Assembly: GCF_032062135.1 (NCBI RefSeq)
Contig: NC_092859.1
Location: forward strand, 92,234,415 to 92,298,414
Length of the DNA: 64,000 nucleotides
From: Pyxicephalus adspersus
Taxonomy: Eukaryota; Chordata; Amphibia; Anura; Pyxicephalidae
Reading direction: 5' to 3'
Position 1 is the first letter of the stretch; every line of letters starts with the position of its first letter. Shown piece after piece: positions 1 through 13,959 of this stretch. Under the pieces are notes generated by a model. It worked only from the letters and a program-made list of their open reading frames with translations, searched no databases and had not been told where the DNA came from. The position numbers were made by a program, and so were the translations under genes.

Positions 1-1099
1 CAAAAGACACAAAAATACAAAGTAATATTAATCTTGTTACAATATGAAGTAGTCATTGGAGTTGAGCTACACCTAAATTCAATTAGTGAGAGAATAGAAA
101 AAATATAGCTAGCCCTTCAATGTTCTAATATCCAGAGAAAATGAGGATTGGTTTTAATGAGTCTGGAATGATTTCAGAGTAATGCTTTATCTTATTATAC
201 CTTCTAAAACTGGTCTGGGCTCTACAAGAAGAAAACAGATAGCTTCTTGCTAAGAAAGGTTTGAGCTACAGTGTTGTCTCTGTCTAGATACTTCAAAGCA
301 ATTGCCTTCAGCTAAACAATCCACATTCAGAACCCATAGAAATAGCTTTTTCACTTATAAATTGACTTTAATTTGCCATAAGTTCTACAAAGTGTTTGCC
401 ACTATTAAACAAAGCTTTACTGTCTATCACTTTCAAAGCCTCAAGCATAGCAGAAACATTAATATTACACACTGGTTCTTATATGACGAAAGTACTCAGA
501 TGGCTGGTCAAAAGATTCTCCTTAAATTACTGTATATAAAACCATTTATATTCAGCAATCAAAGCTTTTTATTATATGAAGAAATCTATTGTTACATGAT
601 TTTGTTTACATCAAAGGTTCCAGCAACATAGCAGTTTTTGAAGCCAAAAATACATCTATCACATTTACATTTATTATATATTTACATTTATTTAAAGGGG
701 AAATATGATGATTTGTGGTCAGTTTTGTTTTTTTTTTTTGTTAATGCTTACAATTTTTTTTTTCAGCCAATCTAATCCATAAAGAATATAAACATAGATA
801 AAACCCAAACCAATGTCTATTGAGTGATAAAACATAAAACATACACCATTAATAATATCACATGGGATCAGGAATTAAACACGATCAAGTAGTTTCATGC
901 CAATCAAAACTGATCCATCAACATCGGTAACGGACAACCAGCACAGGGCGGTGGTAAGAGGAATGAACCACTCCAGAAAAGTTGTTCTTTTTATCCAATT
1001 AAAATTGAAGGACACAGCGGGGTGCTTCCTGCTTGTCCTGCCCCCTCCACCATAGTACTTAACAGCGCTGCGTGTACAGTGCTCATTTCCAGGGACTCA

Positions 1100-1154
1100 A
1101 TGAGGCTGAAAATTGCATGTGTTTTGTGTCTGATGAACCTTCTGCCAGGGCCAG
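1100..1154 (+). CDS. Possible signal-peptide first exon of an unidentified gene
   Basis: An ATG opens the frame MRLKIACVLCLMNLLPGP(G), followed at once by a GTAAAA donor in phase 1. A basic start, hydrophobic core and phase-1 donor are the layout of many vertebrate secreted-protein first exons. Against it: the start context is weak (T at -3), no TATA box is placed clearly upstream, and no second exon can be assigned with confidence. I do not recognise the protein. Confidence 0.2.
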
Positions 1155-3148
1155 GTAAAACTTTGTGATATTTTCCTAGAGATTAAGCATGAGTAAGAGA
1201 CTAACTGACATTTGTTTGTGGACTGTTTTGTTTTCCTTACATCAATATCGGCCAAAAAATGTTTTTGAGCTGTTGTGCTAAGATTTTTGTCCTTTTGCCA
1301 TTTAATAATAATCTTACACACTTTAAAAAAAATCACAACTAAATATTTAGATTTGTGCATACGCTTTTTTTGATCTTCCAACTAGGTATAGCTAGTATAC
1401 GTGTAAAGGTCAGCACTGTATACTAATAATAATAATTATAATTACTTTTAACTATTTGGGAGATTAAGTGTTTCTTGAACTAGCATACTTATACTCAATG
1501 TATTAAAGTCAAATTCCAGTTATTATTTTTCTTTCAAAATATTAGGCCTATTACATTTGAAAAAAAAAAAGCATTCAACTGCAATACTAAACCGTTTACA
1601 GTGTCATCCAACTCACTTCATTTGAGTCCCAAGTATCATAGACACATTTCCCCTGGGGGCAGGTCTTCGTACCACTTTGGGATTATACTTTATTGCTGCA
1701 GAGTATAACATCAATACATAAGAAAAGGCCGCTGCTGGGGATAAAATAAACAGGCCTTGGGAAAGTTCAGGACAGAAACATTGCAAGTACTATTGCCAAC
1801 TTGTTTTTGAAGGTCCATGCTCCAAGGCATTCATCCCTATCCTTGTTTCACTACTTGATAAATCACACCTGGTAAAGCAAGTATAAGTATGATAATACAA
1901 GTAAACGTGGCAAAGATTACAAGTTAGCAATGTCTGATAACAAATCAGCAAATACCATCTACCTTGTTTTCTTATTGAAAGGTTCCACCAAATGTTAAAA
2001 GGAATGTTAACAATAATTATGAAATAGGTAGATAAAAGCTCTAAAATATTTTTTGGAAAAATGCATTCTCAGGCTTTGTCTAACAGCAGCATATTGCTAG
2101 AAACTATAAATGACATTTCATGTTTATTCTAAAGGCTAACAATAAAGTATTAAAACAAGTACAATGTAAAACTATACCATGTTCTGACCTATAGAGACTA
2201 TTTTGGAGCTGATAATTAATGAATGTAATTAAGAATTTTGTTAATCCAATCAACAGACTATTTAAAAAAAAAGCTGTTTCATCCTAGTTCATTGGAGGCA
2301 GCAACCTCTAGTCTGGGTAATTCACTTTATTCAAGATGTATTAAATAGGAGTCCACCATTAAGCTTCTTACTGATGAGTATAAAAAATAGTCTCCAAGGT
2401 TTTCTTCAGCTTAATATTCACCGTGCAGCACAGGTCATTACAAAAGGTGCCTGTTATGGACAGGGTGAAGACCTCAGTGGGGGCATAGACAGGTTTTAAC
2501 TTTAGGTCTTTAGATACACTTTTACATCATCAGAGCTACATTTGTCTTTAGCTTTGTGCTTTATTTTTATATTTAATTTAAACTGGCTCCAAATTGAAAA
2601 TCAAACTGTAATGGAGACAATGTTATTCATAGATGTGTGCTGCATATGCACGAAATTGGCACTATCCAAGCAATATTTTACTATGACGGCATTTATCTCA
2701 GGTAAATGATGATTTCTGACAGCATCATCCCAGCCAGAGAATCTCCTCTTAGTCTTCTCTTAGCCTCCGGAGAGACAGGCTGATGGGATCTTCTTGGCTG
2801 TGCAGCTATTACTAATGTGCTGTGTCATCTCAAGCTGGTATTTTTCTGCATCATTTTTTAATAAGTTCCTGTGCTAAAATCAACTCAGCAATGAGTTCTT
2901 CTTCTTAGCATGCAAAAAAACAATCAAATTACAAACAGAAACACTTGCATATTGATAGTAGAGCATAAACCTATGTTTATGTAATGAGGTACTGTACGTA
3001 ACAAAATGAGACATAGTGGTTCTATTCATTTCTTCAGAATACTATATTCATATATTTATTATGTTAACATTCAGTTTTGACAATTGCTATATTAACCTAT
3101 ATTTAATTCTGTAGGTCGAGCAGAATAGAGCCATTTTCCTAGAACAAA

Positions 3149-3372
3149 GGCCCTCATTTAATAAAGTTCTCCAAAGCTGGAGGGAATACACCTTCATCAG
3201 TGAAGCTGGGTGATCCAGCAAACCTGGAATGGATCTGGTTCAGGATTGAAAACGTTTTCTAACAAATAGGTAACAACTTTTAGGAAATCTATTCCAGGTT
3301 TGCTGGATCACCCAGCTTAACTGATGAAAGTGTATCCTCTCCAGCCTTAGAGAACTTTAATAAATCAGGACC
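3149..3372. repeat. Palindromic MITE, 'ggccctcatttaataaag' type, copy A
   Basis: The ends are inverted copies: ggccctcatttaataaagttctcc on the left and the reverse of ctttaataaatcaggacc on the right. The interior is also inverted (ggtgatccagcaaacctgga against tccaggtttgctggatcacc), making a long hairpin. It is the best preserved of four related copies here. Confidence 0.8.
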
Positions 3373-3779
3373 AAAGAATCTTGATATAACATGACTAGTG
3401 GAGCTCAGCTAAATAAGCCCATTCCAAGCTATTCTGACTATGGATCAGAACTCTGTACTGGAACAATAGTTCCGATCCAATAGTATTGTACCTGTAAATG
3501 ACAGGTATACTAGGGGGCCAGAGCTGTGTTATAGCAGTAATCAGAGTTGAATTGGCTGAACTCTGCTATACCTGTCTGTAAAAAAAAAAATCATTAAGAG
3601 GCATTTGGCTGTTAACAATTTTATCATTGCTTATTAAAAAACCATTTGCTCCTATAATGTCTGTGAAATGTCTAATTTCTTCAGGCTATGTGACTTGATC
3701 TCTAATGTTTAGAATATTCTACTACCTAGCCAAATGCCTTTTTAAATTAGTTATTAGAGCGTATAGAATATACCACAGT

Positions 3780-3944
3780 GGGCCTGATTTATTAAAGCTC
3801 TCCAGCAAACCTGGAATGGATTCGGTCAAAGAATGAAAAGATTTGCCAAATAATAAAAAATGATTTTCTCTTTTGCTGGGTCATCCAGGTTCACCCATGA
3901 TAGTCTATCTTCCCCAACATTGGAGAGCTTTTTAATTAGGCCCA
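3780..3944. repeat. Same MITE family, copy B
   Basis: Begins gggcctgatttattaaagctctcc and ends attggagagctttttaattaggccca. It is shorter than copy A, with an internal deletion, but shares the agcaaacctggaatggat core. Confidence 0.75.
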
Positions 3945-6900
3945 ATGGGTGAAAACACCCTCCTAGTAAAAACAAAAATAGTTATCAAACAGGAAAGTCA
4001 GCTACAAACCAATCATGTAAGCATTCTTTGCAAAATATCATGCTAAAAGCTGTGAACATTTACAAAATGTTGTATTATGGTATGTTAATTTTATAGAACA
4101 GTTGGGTACTTCCCATTTTTTCAAAAATGCTATAATAATATAATGGCTGGTGAAACTTTCTAATTCTACTTCAAGTGTATTTAAGGTCCTAATTTTTTGG
4201 ATAAATTAGGCAAGTCCAAATAAGTATCCCCATCCCCAAATAAAAAAAATCAGTCACTGTAAGGGCTTCAGACCTGAATTGTTTTTAAGTGGTAATACTT
4301 AACATTAGGAGTAAAAACGTAACCTCGGACTGAATAGACCTATATATTATCCTTCATCTGACAGAAGGAAGCAGCATGTGGTCTTCTGAAAGCTCAATGC
4401 AGCATCCAGGGGAAGTTTGTCACCTCTGCCCCTCCAAAGACTTAAATGGGAAGTGTTTAAAAACATGAAAAAAGGCTTGTACAGGCATTTGCAACTGCAT
4501 GTATGGGTGTTTTTGAATGCCTAGTGCCTAGGTTTTTTTTCTTTGTTTTGAACTAAACCCATAAAATTGTCTATACGAAAAATTGCAAATGCTTGTATTA
4601 ATGTTTGCAAACACCTGCAAAAAACAGGCATTTTTGCATGAAAATGACCAAAATTTCATTTCAGATACACTTTAAACTAAATGGAGACATGATGAAGAAC
4701 TGTTGATAAAGGGCAGCTGGATAGAAAAAACTTACTCGAATTCCCTATTTAATATGTCCCATAATTGTGCTCATATATACATAATATATATGTTAATTAT
4801 GACTGAAGCAAAAAGGATCTGTCTCTGAACCAGTATGTAACACATCTAAAAAAAATACATCACAACTGGTACAGGGTGACTGAGCTAATGAAAACCTAAA
4901 AACCTCTATCTCCATTATCTTCTGTTCTACATTATCTACAATATATTAAACTAAGCATTAAAAATAGCAATATATGGAAAACAATTTGCAATGTGGAAAA
5001 AAATGTTATCACTGTTGCTTGATACTCTGGGTGGTCATCCATGGAATCAGTTCTTTACCAATTTTTTTTTACCATCTAACGTTTTTACCATCCCCAAGTA
5101 CTAACATAAACCTCCACCAATTTTAAAGCCTGTAATATTGTATAAACAATCCCTGGTACCAACCGGTCACTACATGACTTCCTCTCTTTTATGTCCATGG
5201 CCAACCCCCACCTCCTTCATAATTTGTTGGCACACCGAAAACACAAACACTCTCAGGTTTTATATTGAAAGAATTTGTTTGAGACAGTTATTATTTTATG
5301 AACTTGTACTGTAGTCCAGGGCCAATACGTTTTTAATTCATTATCTGAAGAGCAGGAGGGACATTATACTTCTAAACCCCAATCAGAGCAGTGCACAATT
5401 TAAATTAAATATCTACATAAGCCTTTCAATTACACTGGTGCCAAAGCAATTTGGAATAAAGTATATTACAGTATTACAGCCAAATAATTTCAGCTTGTTC
5501 TATTAACATTGTATAAATTGATGTACAATATGTAACTGTGCAACTGTGTCATTAGGCAGGTGTGTTTTAACTGAATAGGACTGTGCAAAAAAAACATAAA
5601 GTATCAAAAAGATAATTGTAGGTATGTATACCACTTACTAGTTTGGATGCCAATCCCATCAGTAGAGGGAAAGGAAGGAAAAGTAAGTGAAAATTCCGGA
5701 TATTTTTGGCATCTTAAAAAGAGAACAAAAACATGTTTTTTTTTTTACATGAAATGCAAGTTCCTTGATTTTTATATTTTTTTAATTCATATTAAACAAA
5801 CAATCATAAGTGTATATTGCCTCAGTACATGTACCCAAATCCATTACAAGAGCTGTCAAGGTAGCATTATGCTTAATCAAATCGCATGTAAGGGATAAGG
5901 AGATCCCAAAAGCAATAGCTATTACCATTTTAAATTCCAAGACATTGTAACTCATGGGTGTGAAAATATTTTGCAGAAAAAAAATGCATCATGAGAATGT
6001 GCCCATTTGCATGTAGAGACAAACAATCTGACCTGGTAATTAACAATGTTAATATTGCGGTTAATGCCACATGTGTAAGCAGTTACAAATGCTTATCTAT
6101 ATATAATTTTCATGTTCTGAAGCTGAAATTTACCATTTTATATTGTGCCAGAAAGAATTAGGAATCCTGAGACAATATTAGAAGTAGAAGAATAAAAAGC
6201 CGTCTGTCATAAGGTGCCTACTTATAGTGGAGCTTAAATTCCTTTTGTTTTCACCCTCAAGTGACTTACTTTAAATAGCATCAGTACAGGTTCCCTGTTT
6301 TTTCTCGGTTAACCTTATGTAAGTGCTTTTTAAAATGTAAATAATTGGCTGAATGGCTAAATGATAAGTGCTGTGCTTTTTTCATGTCATATATTTGATG
6401 GCAATTGTGAAAAACTGAGTACTGAATATTATGACATTGATGTCATGCCTTCTGGAGTGGCAAATATCACACCAACAGAACAACATATTTCAAACCATAT
6501 TACTCTAAAAGACAATCCAAGTGATTTATTTTTAGCTTTACTGATTAATGAGGAATAATTTCTAGTGTTTATGGTAGGTTTGGCCTTTCATAGTGGCTTA
6601 AAAAATTACAGTTACTTTTTTGTATCCTAAATGTAGCCCATGTGTCTAATATACACCAATGAAGCTCTAAAAAAGATAATAACATTGGCTTAATATTTGC
6701 TTTAGTGTTTGACACAGTTGCACAACCCTTGTTTAACTTTTTCAGAATTCCACTTTAGTTCTAAAATTAGATTTTTACAATTATTTACTAATTATACATA
6801 CATTGACTGTGAAGAGGGTCTACAGATACTAACCCTAAAGCATGCTGTTCTGTATGTAAGGGTCAGTGCCATGGACAGCAACCCTGCTGTGTCTTTGGCA

Positions 6901-7389
6901 GCCAACCCTGCAGCACTTTGTGTTCCTCAGTGTTCCTCATCTTGGCAGTTCCTAATGGTATTTTCTCAGCTCAGCTCAATGCATATGTGCAAGAAAGGAG
7001 TCAGATAGGAGCAGGCTCTAAGCTGAGAACAGGGTAGGTGGTACAATTATACAGGAAGATAGGTGTTCATCCTTTTGCTCTGCTTAGTAAGTAATTGCAA
7101 AGCAAAGTTGGCTTCCAACTGGTCCTAGCCAACCATTTTTTTGTCCTTGAGGTGTTATTAAGTGATTAGATGTGTTGGTATATATCGATCTAAAGGGCAC
7201 ACGATGATAATTACAGCTAAAATTTCAATCACCTACCTAGGAAAAAATGATCACAGGGGAAGAATATTGTTAACATGTGTACATTGTTTTGGAGATTCAA
7301 CATGATTAATTACAGATCAGAAAATCAAATATATTATTCAATAATATTAGTCAAAATCATTGCCAGAATTGGTAAACAATATTTATCAG

Positions 7390-7632
7390 GCCTTAAAGCA
7401 GAACTTTGCCTAAGTGTGAAGAGATGGAAGTAAAAAGGGTTTCATTACAGATGAAACATAGTCAAGTCTCAAAACAGTCAACTCTCTTATTTTGATCCCA
7501 GGACAGCCCATCAAGATGGCAAAAAATGCCAAACCTAGAAGATGATTGAGCTAAAAGCGAGTGGGTCAGTCAAGGGGATACATGGATTTGCTGAAGAGGA
7601 GAGAAGCATTGCAGTTTAGTACCACTTTAAGG
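7390..7632. repeat. Probable MITE with CTTAAAG termini
   Basis: Left end ccttaaagcagaacttt and right end agtaccactttaagg are imperfect inverted copies. Similar termini occur at 12627 (cttaaagccgaactaaac) and 55172 (ttaaagtggtactaaa), suggesting a dispersed family. Confidence 0.4.
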
Positions 7633-8881
7633 AGAGATTACAGTAAAAATGAATATAATAAAACAAAATATAAAAGTAATATTTATAATATAAAAGTAAA
7701 TATAATCATTTAAATCTTTCCTAACCTGTTGTTAGACTATTTGCCAGTTTGTCAGAAGCTGTTATGGCTGCTTAACAAATCAGGGTAATTATCTTTCAGT
7801 TATGTAGGCAATTAGGATAATTTTCCAAAGTGATGTGGAATTCCCAATTATAGAGCTGTCACTTGAACAGATGTTCCCATTAGAAGTTTTCCCCTCACAC
7901 CTTATGTTGGTGACAACTGTAACATTTTTGATTAGCTACAACTTTCTGTCTTCATAATAATGGCCACCAGATCAAAAAGAGAGGGTTAACCTGCCCAGAA
8001 AGTAAACTGGACTACAAAGCTGACAGAGGTCATAACACTTTCATACTTTAAATCCAAATGAAAAAGTTTAGGCTGAACACTTTTATTCAACAGATTGAAT
8101 CTGCAATATGCATCAGTAACCTTTCACTTCTGTCTGTTGTCCTTCCTATTCTATTTGCTAATGCACCATTAGTCTGTTTTAGCAGCTTGCCTATTTCCAT
8201 AAATGTCTACAGACACACATTGAAAGGATGGTATTTATCTAAATGGTAATGTCCTGTCACTGTCTTTTTCAGCTGTCAATGTCCTCCACGGAAACATCTT
8301 TGTTATATATAATTTGTATTTTCTGAGTTCTATCAAACACTTGTACACCTGTCCAGAATAAAATACTCATTTATACATTTATGTAAAGCCTTAAATATTA
8401 AGAAGATACCAAAAATATAAAACTTTCTGATACTTAAATTATGTATTTTTCAATTTTTTTTATTTTTCAAATGAGAAATAGGAATTCTTATGTGGCTAAC
8501 AATGTAGATACATTATTGGCATCTGGAGAAGACCACATGCATATAAGATGAGGATGAAATTTGCAGAAAATGTCCAGGATTCATAATCATACCTAAGTAA
8601 GTGGTGACCAATTTTGTATGTGTAGTACTTTTAAGAGTCAGAGTACCTAGGAAAGTGTAGTAGTTGGGAAACACAACAACTTAAAGAAAGAGGATGAGCT
8701 AAGAGCAACCATACTGTCGGGGTGTAATCAGAGAGCAGGGATTGACAAGTGTAGACACATCAGTCTTTAGGTTCTCAGAATAACTGGATATTATACAGGT
8801 TGGGGTTTGGTGCCATCTGACTCTAGTAGTATGCAGTGGTGGTGAGGGGAATATAGAAAACAAACCATCTTGTTAGACCTG

Positions 8882-9240
8882 TTTTTTTAAAATATTTCTT
8901 TATTGGCAGAAATAAAAATACACATACGCAGACAAAAAAATCAGTGGTATATCAGTACAAGCATATTCTGTCACTCCACCATTTTCCATTTTTCCAAACA
9001 GAAGAGTCGAATCAGTAAAATCAATAAACTGTAACCAATAACAAAACATAACAAATGGGTAAAACACATGGAACAGGTAATAAAATCAGTTGCTCTAATA
9101 ACATCCAGAACCAGACACGTCACTACAAGTCCACCCTGGTCACCTGTGTACTTTTTTCCATCTTTGGTTCTAGAACTCTTGAACAGTATATCCATAGGTA
9201 GCTGGGGGCTGCTGTGTACTATATAGCCCCGCAGTGCTAC
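8882..9240 (-). mobile_element. Possible 3' end of a retroelement
   Basis: Read on the minus strand it ends with ccaataaag and an A-rich tail (plus: tttttttaaaatatttctttattgg). A 74-codon open frame precedes it (8971-9195), without a motif I can name. The upstream boundary is uncertain. Confidence 0.3.
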
Positions 9241-9701
9241 TGGCCAACTTCCTTTTTGTCAGATCACATACTGTAAGAGCAATTTTTATCTATTTATGAA
9301 AATGTTTTCTATTGAAAAAAGCAACTAGCAAATTCTTGTGTAGGCTTGCCTGTGTATGTGTTTTTAACTTGTACATGGAATTAGAATAAGAACTAAAGTA
9401 AAGTAAAAAAAAAGTCACTTACTTTTACTTCCACAGATCCCTCTGGAGTTGTTTTCCATACGGTACTGTGTTGTCCTGGTTTCTCATATGCGCATACATG
9501 ACATTTACATGATTATGTAATCTCAAAATGAGGCACCTAGTCCAGGAAGGTATTGCTGACCCTGGATGATACCATCTTTCTGGTGTTAGATGTACCTTTG
9601 ACTAAAGTCTTAGTAGCACATGCATGTGCAGACAATAGAGATGTGTGTTATGTATTTTCGTCTTGACAGTTGTTTCATCAGGCTATCCAGTTAATCTAAT
9701 T

Positions 9702-11499
9702 CATTTTTTTTTGTATTTTATTTTTTATTGAGTACTCAGTCAAATACAACAATACCAAACATTGAATCATACAAAGAAAAGAAATGTCAAAAATTAAAAA
9801 CTATGCAATCAAACAGTGAGTGCAATGACTGGAATTTTATCAATAATATAAACACAAACAAAACCAGGAGGTGCGATATAAGAGGTGCGAAAAATGGAGA
9901 GGGGGGAGGGAGAAAAGCATAACATAGACATACCAATAAAAGGGAAAGGGGGAATGGCAATAATGGCCAGACTAAATAAGCAAGGCAATATTCAGTGTCA
10001 TTAGAATTGTGTGGTGACAATACAACCATTAGCTCGTTAACAAGGTACACTCCCAAAATATGTGAAGCAGACTACCTGCCTCCACTTTACAATGCCAGCA
10101 GCGATTATCTGCACCTGGATACATTTTAGCTAGAATTGTCGGTACTCCGTACCAACGAGAGAATAGTTTGTAGCTCGGTTCCTGATATGTGTTGCTAAGT
10201 GAAGCCTTGTGACCCATATATAGGAGTCATTCTCGTTGCTCAGGGAAAAAAAACGTATTATTAAGGTCTCTTTCCCACTTAGTATTAAATGACAAGGACG
10301 GAGGGGCAAGTTCTGTTAGAAGCATTAGGTATGCTAACGAAAGGGTTCCCGGCATGGGGCCTGTGGCCACACAAACTGACTCCAACTGCGAAAGGGGACG
10401 CACAAAATGAGCTGGTAAATGGAGAGAACGCAAAAAATGATGTAATTGTATACTACGCCAGGTATCCAATTCTGGAAGGGAATGCTCAGGTTGAAGGTCA
10501 GTAACAGTCATCCAATCTGAGCCCTGGAGAAAATGAGAGTCTCTAAAAATTCGTCCAAGAATGGAACCTAAAATCTGAGAGGCTGGGCTGGAACCTGGGA
10601 TGTCCTTAAAAATAGGGCATAGAGGTGAAGGGTAAGTACCAAGCCCAATCACTTTAAAATGTTTCTGTACAATACTGAAAGTAGTCCTTATTAAGGGTAG
10701 TTTGAGGCATGATAGAAGTGCGTCAGGTGGAGACCACACGGCACAGCCCCTCACCAGACAAAGCGGAGAAACTCCTGCCTAAATCTGCACAATACCTGTT
10801 GTGCACATGGACCGGGAGAGTTTGGAGTAAGTAAATCAGAGGTGGCATCATGTTCATCTTTAGGATGTTACATCTTCCAAACCACGAGAATGTGTTTTGT
10901 CTCCAACACTGTAAATCTATCCTTACTGTATTCAAAAGTGGTTAACCAACGAGGACAGGTCTCTAGAGATCTTGGTCCCAAAATGATATAGCAGCTTTTG
11001 TCCATTTGAAAGGAAAAAATGGAGACAATGCTTATTCTATGCCATCCAAAAGTGAGATGTAGAGCGCTTCAGATTTTTGCAGATTGATCCTGTATTTGGA
11101 TAGACTAGAGTACTTGTTGATCTTGGCTAATAAATTAGGAAGGGGAGATCTGAGTGAAGAAACAAAAAAAAAAAAAAATAGATTCACTTTTTGATCTTGC
11201 TTTTGTACGCATAAACCGCATATATTAGGGTTGTTCTTGATATGCCTCAGGAAAGGTTCCAAAATTTAAATAAATAGAAGGGGGGATAGGGGACAACCCC
11301 TTTCGTGTGCCATTGCTGATAGAAAAAGGCCTAGACAATAAACCATTTACTTTAATCTGAGCCGTTGGAGTGGAGTACAAAGATTTAAACCATGTTACTA
11401 AATTGGGGAGAAGACGGACATAAACTAGTGTTAATTTAAAAAAATTCCAGTCTACTTGGTCAAAAGCCTTTTCGGCATCCGCTGCCAGTAACATTGTAG
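9702..11499 (-). mobile_element. 5'-truncated L1/Tx1-like non-LTR retrotransposon, decayed
   Basis: Successive frames on the minus strand match L1/Tx1-type ORF2. AADAEKAFDQVDW is RT motif A. SISNGTRKG follows, then a region with a broken catalytic motif, FSWFGRCNILKMN, and a C-terminal DNRCWHC...GSLLHIFWEC zinc-knuckle-like end. Frames are disrupted repeatedly. The 3' end is AATAAA plus an A-rich tail (T-rich in plus at 9704-9730). The 7-mer tctaatt flanks both ends (9695-9701 and 11500-11506), a likely target-site duplication. It lies outside NRCAM. Confidence 0.8.
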
Positions 11500-12920
11500 T
11501 CTAATTTGTTAAGGTCAAGATGCCAAATATTCTGGACACATTTTTTTTTTTTTACGGGCAGTTGGTGGAGTCATCCAGTACTGGTGGGTGCAGTTAAATT
11601 GTGGGCAAGATCACAATTTGTTGTTTTGTTGATCCTGCCTGTGTGTTTTACTATAGGACTGTATGTATATTGTCCATTCAACTACGGTACTAGAGTAACC
11701 AGTAGCTTTATTCAGGTCACAGACCTTGATCCAGATTCATGAAAATAAGGTAATCAGTAAGCTCCCTAGCCCTGCACACGTGCAGTAACTCAAAGAAGTG
11801 AATGAGGCATTTTAAGAATCACTACAAAAATAAAACAGATGTAAGTCTGAATTTAAACATTTTTTACATTTAACTTTTTTAACAGGCTGTCTATAAATTA
11901 GCAGATGGTTGGCATACCTCTCTTTTTATAGTATTTTCTTCCATACCTCTGAGCCAATTGTAACATATAATGCTAGTAACATTTATTGTTCAGTTCTCTC
12001 TGGGAATGTATTTGCTTTGATTATTATATTTTACCTGTATTATAGATTTTTCAACAATAAATGGTCATCTTTGAATTGCTTACCTCTTATACATAATAAT
12101 ATGATCAATCAATAGAATCATATCTTTCAGAAGTCAGTCTATCGAAGGGTTTGTCAGTTCAGAATGATGTAAAATTGGATAGAGTTTAACTCACTACTGA
12201 AGATAAAATGTATAATCATTCCATTTTAAATCATTCCATTCTCATATCCGTGGCTTTTACTTAAGATTTATAAAATAATCCCGTTTACCAATGGGTTTGT
12301 CACAGGGAATTATATTTTACTATTTATGGTAACATTTTGAGAAGCTTTTATCTCAATCCCTCTACATGCACTGTATTCATTGGTATATAATGACTTGGAC
12401 CTAAAAAACCCTTTGCAAAATTTTTGCCGCAATAAAAAAAACACCTAATGGACTAATGCCCACGTGTGATACACTGATACTTTTTACATATGGGTTAGGC
12501 AGTTTAATGTTAATAAATATTACCCACAAGCTGATATAAAATACTCTCAGTATAAAAATATCTCTCAAAGTTATGATTTCATTCAAAGCCAGTTGTATTG
12601 AGGTAGCTAATTTTAAATGATCTTCTTAAAGCCGAACTAAACTTGTTGGTGGGTGGTAAGCTTCTGTCATAATCAGCAATGACGCCACACATGTATGAGC
12701 TACACGATGCATGTTCCCAGTAGATTAGAGCTAGAACAAAAAGCCACCAGGAATCCGGGAGTAAGTTTTTTTGACATTGCATGTCTCCTTTGTCAATAGT
12801 ACTACCTCCTAGTGAGTTGTTTTCTCAGTTTTGGTCTCCTTCAAATATTTTGTACAATGTACAGAATACTTACCTCCAAGCATTTTTTTTAATGTCCATA
12901 TTGTATATCTATACAATATT

Positions 12921-12989
12921 TGCGAGATCACCCTGATTCACTGATAAAACTATCCTCCCCAGCTGTGGAGAGCTTTAATAAATCAGGGA
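12921..12989. repeat. Same MITE family, copy D, one end only
   Basis: Only the right arm remains: gatcaccctgattcactgat...ctccccagctgtggagagct then ttaataaatcaggga. The left arm is missing. Confidence 0.55.
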
Positions 12990-13059
12990 CAAGGAGTGCC
13001 CTCTTTTTCTTTGTAATGATTTTAGCGAATAATTGGGAGGAGAGTTCTCTATATGGACA

Positions 13060-13178
13060 ATTTATATATTGATCATATTCCAATATATTCCAGATGTGGT
13101 CTGACCAATGCTTTGTACAGGGGAAGGATTATGTCTCAATCTATGTGGTCTGTTCCTCTTTTATTACAAGAAAGTTGG
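13060..13178. repeat. CR1-like LINE relic, left part
   Basis: Contains ccagatgtggtctgaccaatgctttgtacagggg, typical of a very old vertebrate LINE relic. The continuation is found about 780 bp further on, after a GC-rich insert. Confidence 0.45.
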
Positions 13179-13179
13179 C

Positions 13180-13950
13180 CCGGAGCTTTCTTAGGCGAAG
13201 GGCTGCATGACAGGGTAGGAAGGGAAGGCAGGAAATGCAGTGGTTAGTGTAATTTAAAAAAAAAAAAAAAAAGGGCGGGAAATTAAAAAAAAAAAAAGTG
13301 AGAATTTATGCGGGAAAATTGGATGGTTGGGATTGGGGGATTATTGGTGCAGGGAGGAGAGTTGGAGAAGGGTTTAAAAGGGGGCACGAAGGGAGGGGAG
13401 AAGCAATAAATTTTGGAGCGAGCAACTCCCACCCTGCCTCCCTCTGGTTTCAGAACGCTTGGGGTTTTTTGTCATAGCAGCGGGGCGGGTTTTACTAGGT
13501 CCATGAAGGGGTTAAGGTGCGGGAAAAAAGGGAAAAAAGGGGGTAGAGTCTATCAGGGGATGGGATTTGATTCAGTAGTGGTGGTCCTGCACGACACTTG
13601 GTTGTTGTGGGGGCTAGTGTTAAAAGGGGTTATCTGCGAATTGTCCCTGAGGCGGTGGGATAGCGGCTGGGGGCCTGGTTAATGAGCGGAGGTACTTGGT
13701 AAAAAGGATTAGGAGGGGAGGAATTGTTTCATGGACCTAGAAAGATAACAATGGCAGGGTGAAATGAAGGCTGTCATTAAAATGGAGGTTTAATGTGTTT
13801 ACATATGTTGCTGAAAATATATAAAGCTATGTTAATATATACAATCTTAATAAAATGAGCTGCTATGGCCAATTTAATCCAACAGGTGGTGTTGTGTATT
13901 TAATGGGGAAGATGGGTTAGGTTGGAGAGGTGCAGTTCACGGGTTCATCT
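13180..13950. mobile_element. GC-rich insert, unidentified
   Basis: About 770 bp of G-rich sequence separates the two parts of the LINE relic. It is unlike its AT-rich surroundings, carries open frames without recognisable motifs (for example 13413-13682 plus), A-runs at 13256-13300 and ends in AT-rich sequence with 'aataaaatgagctgctatggcc'. It is most likely a later insertion (LTR or LINE fragment). Confidence 0.35.
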
Positions 13951-13959
13951 GCCTTGCCC

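Noticed and set aside
302..631. 109-codon open frame on the plus strand
   Set aside because: It opens with TTG, has no domain or bias, and lies in AT-rich intergenic sequence.
6361..6558. 65-codon ATG open frame (MISAVLFSCHIFDGNCEK...)
   Set aside because: Protein-like composition but no recognisable family, no clear promoter or splice context; most likely chance.
10227..11494. Several minus-strand frames that look like separate small genes
   Set aside because: Together they are fragments of one L1/Tx1-like ORF2, with broken frames.
13413..13682. 89-codon plus-strand frame rich in Gly and Ser
   Set aside because: It arises from the G-rich insert composition and has no motif.
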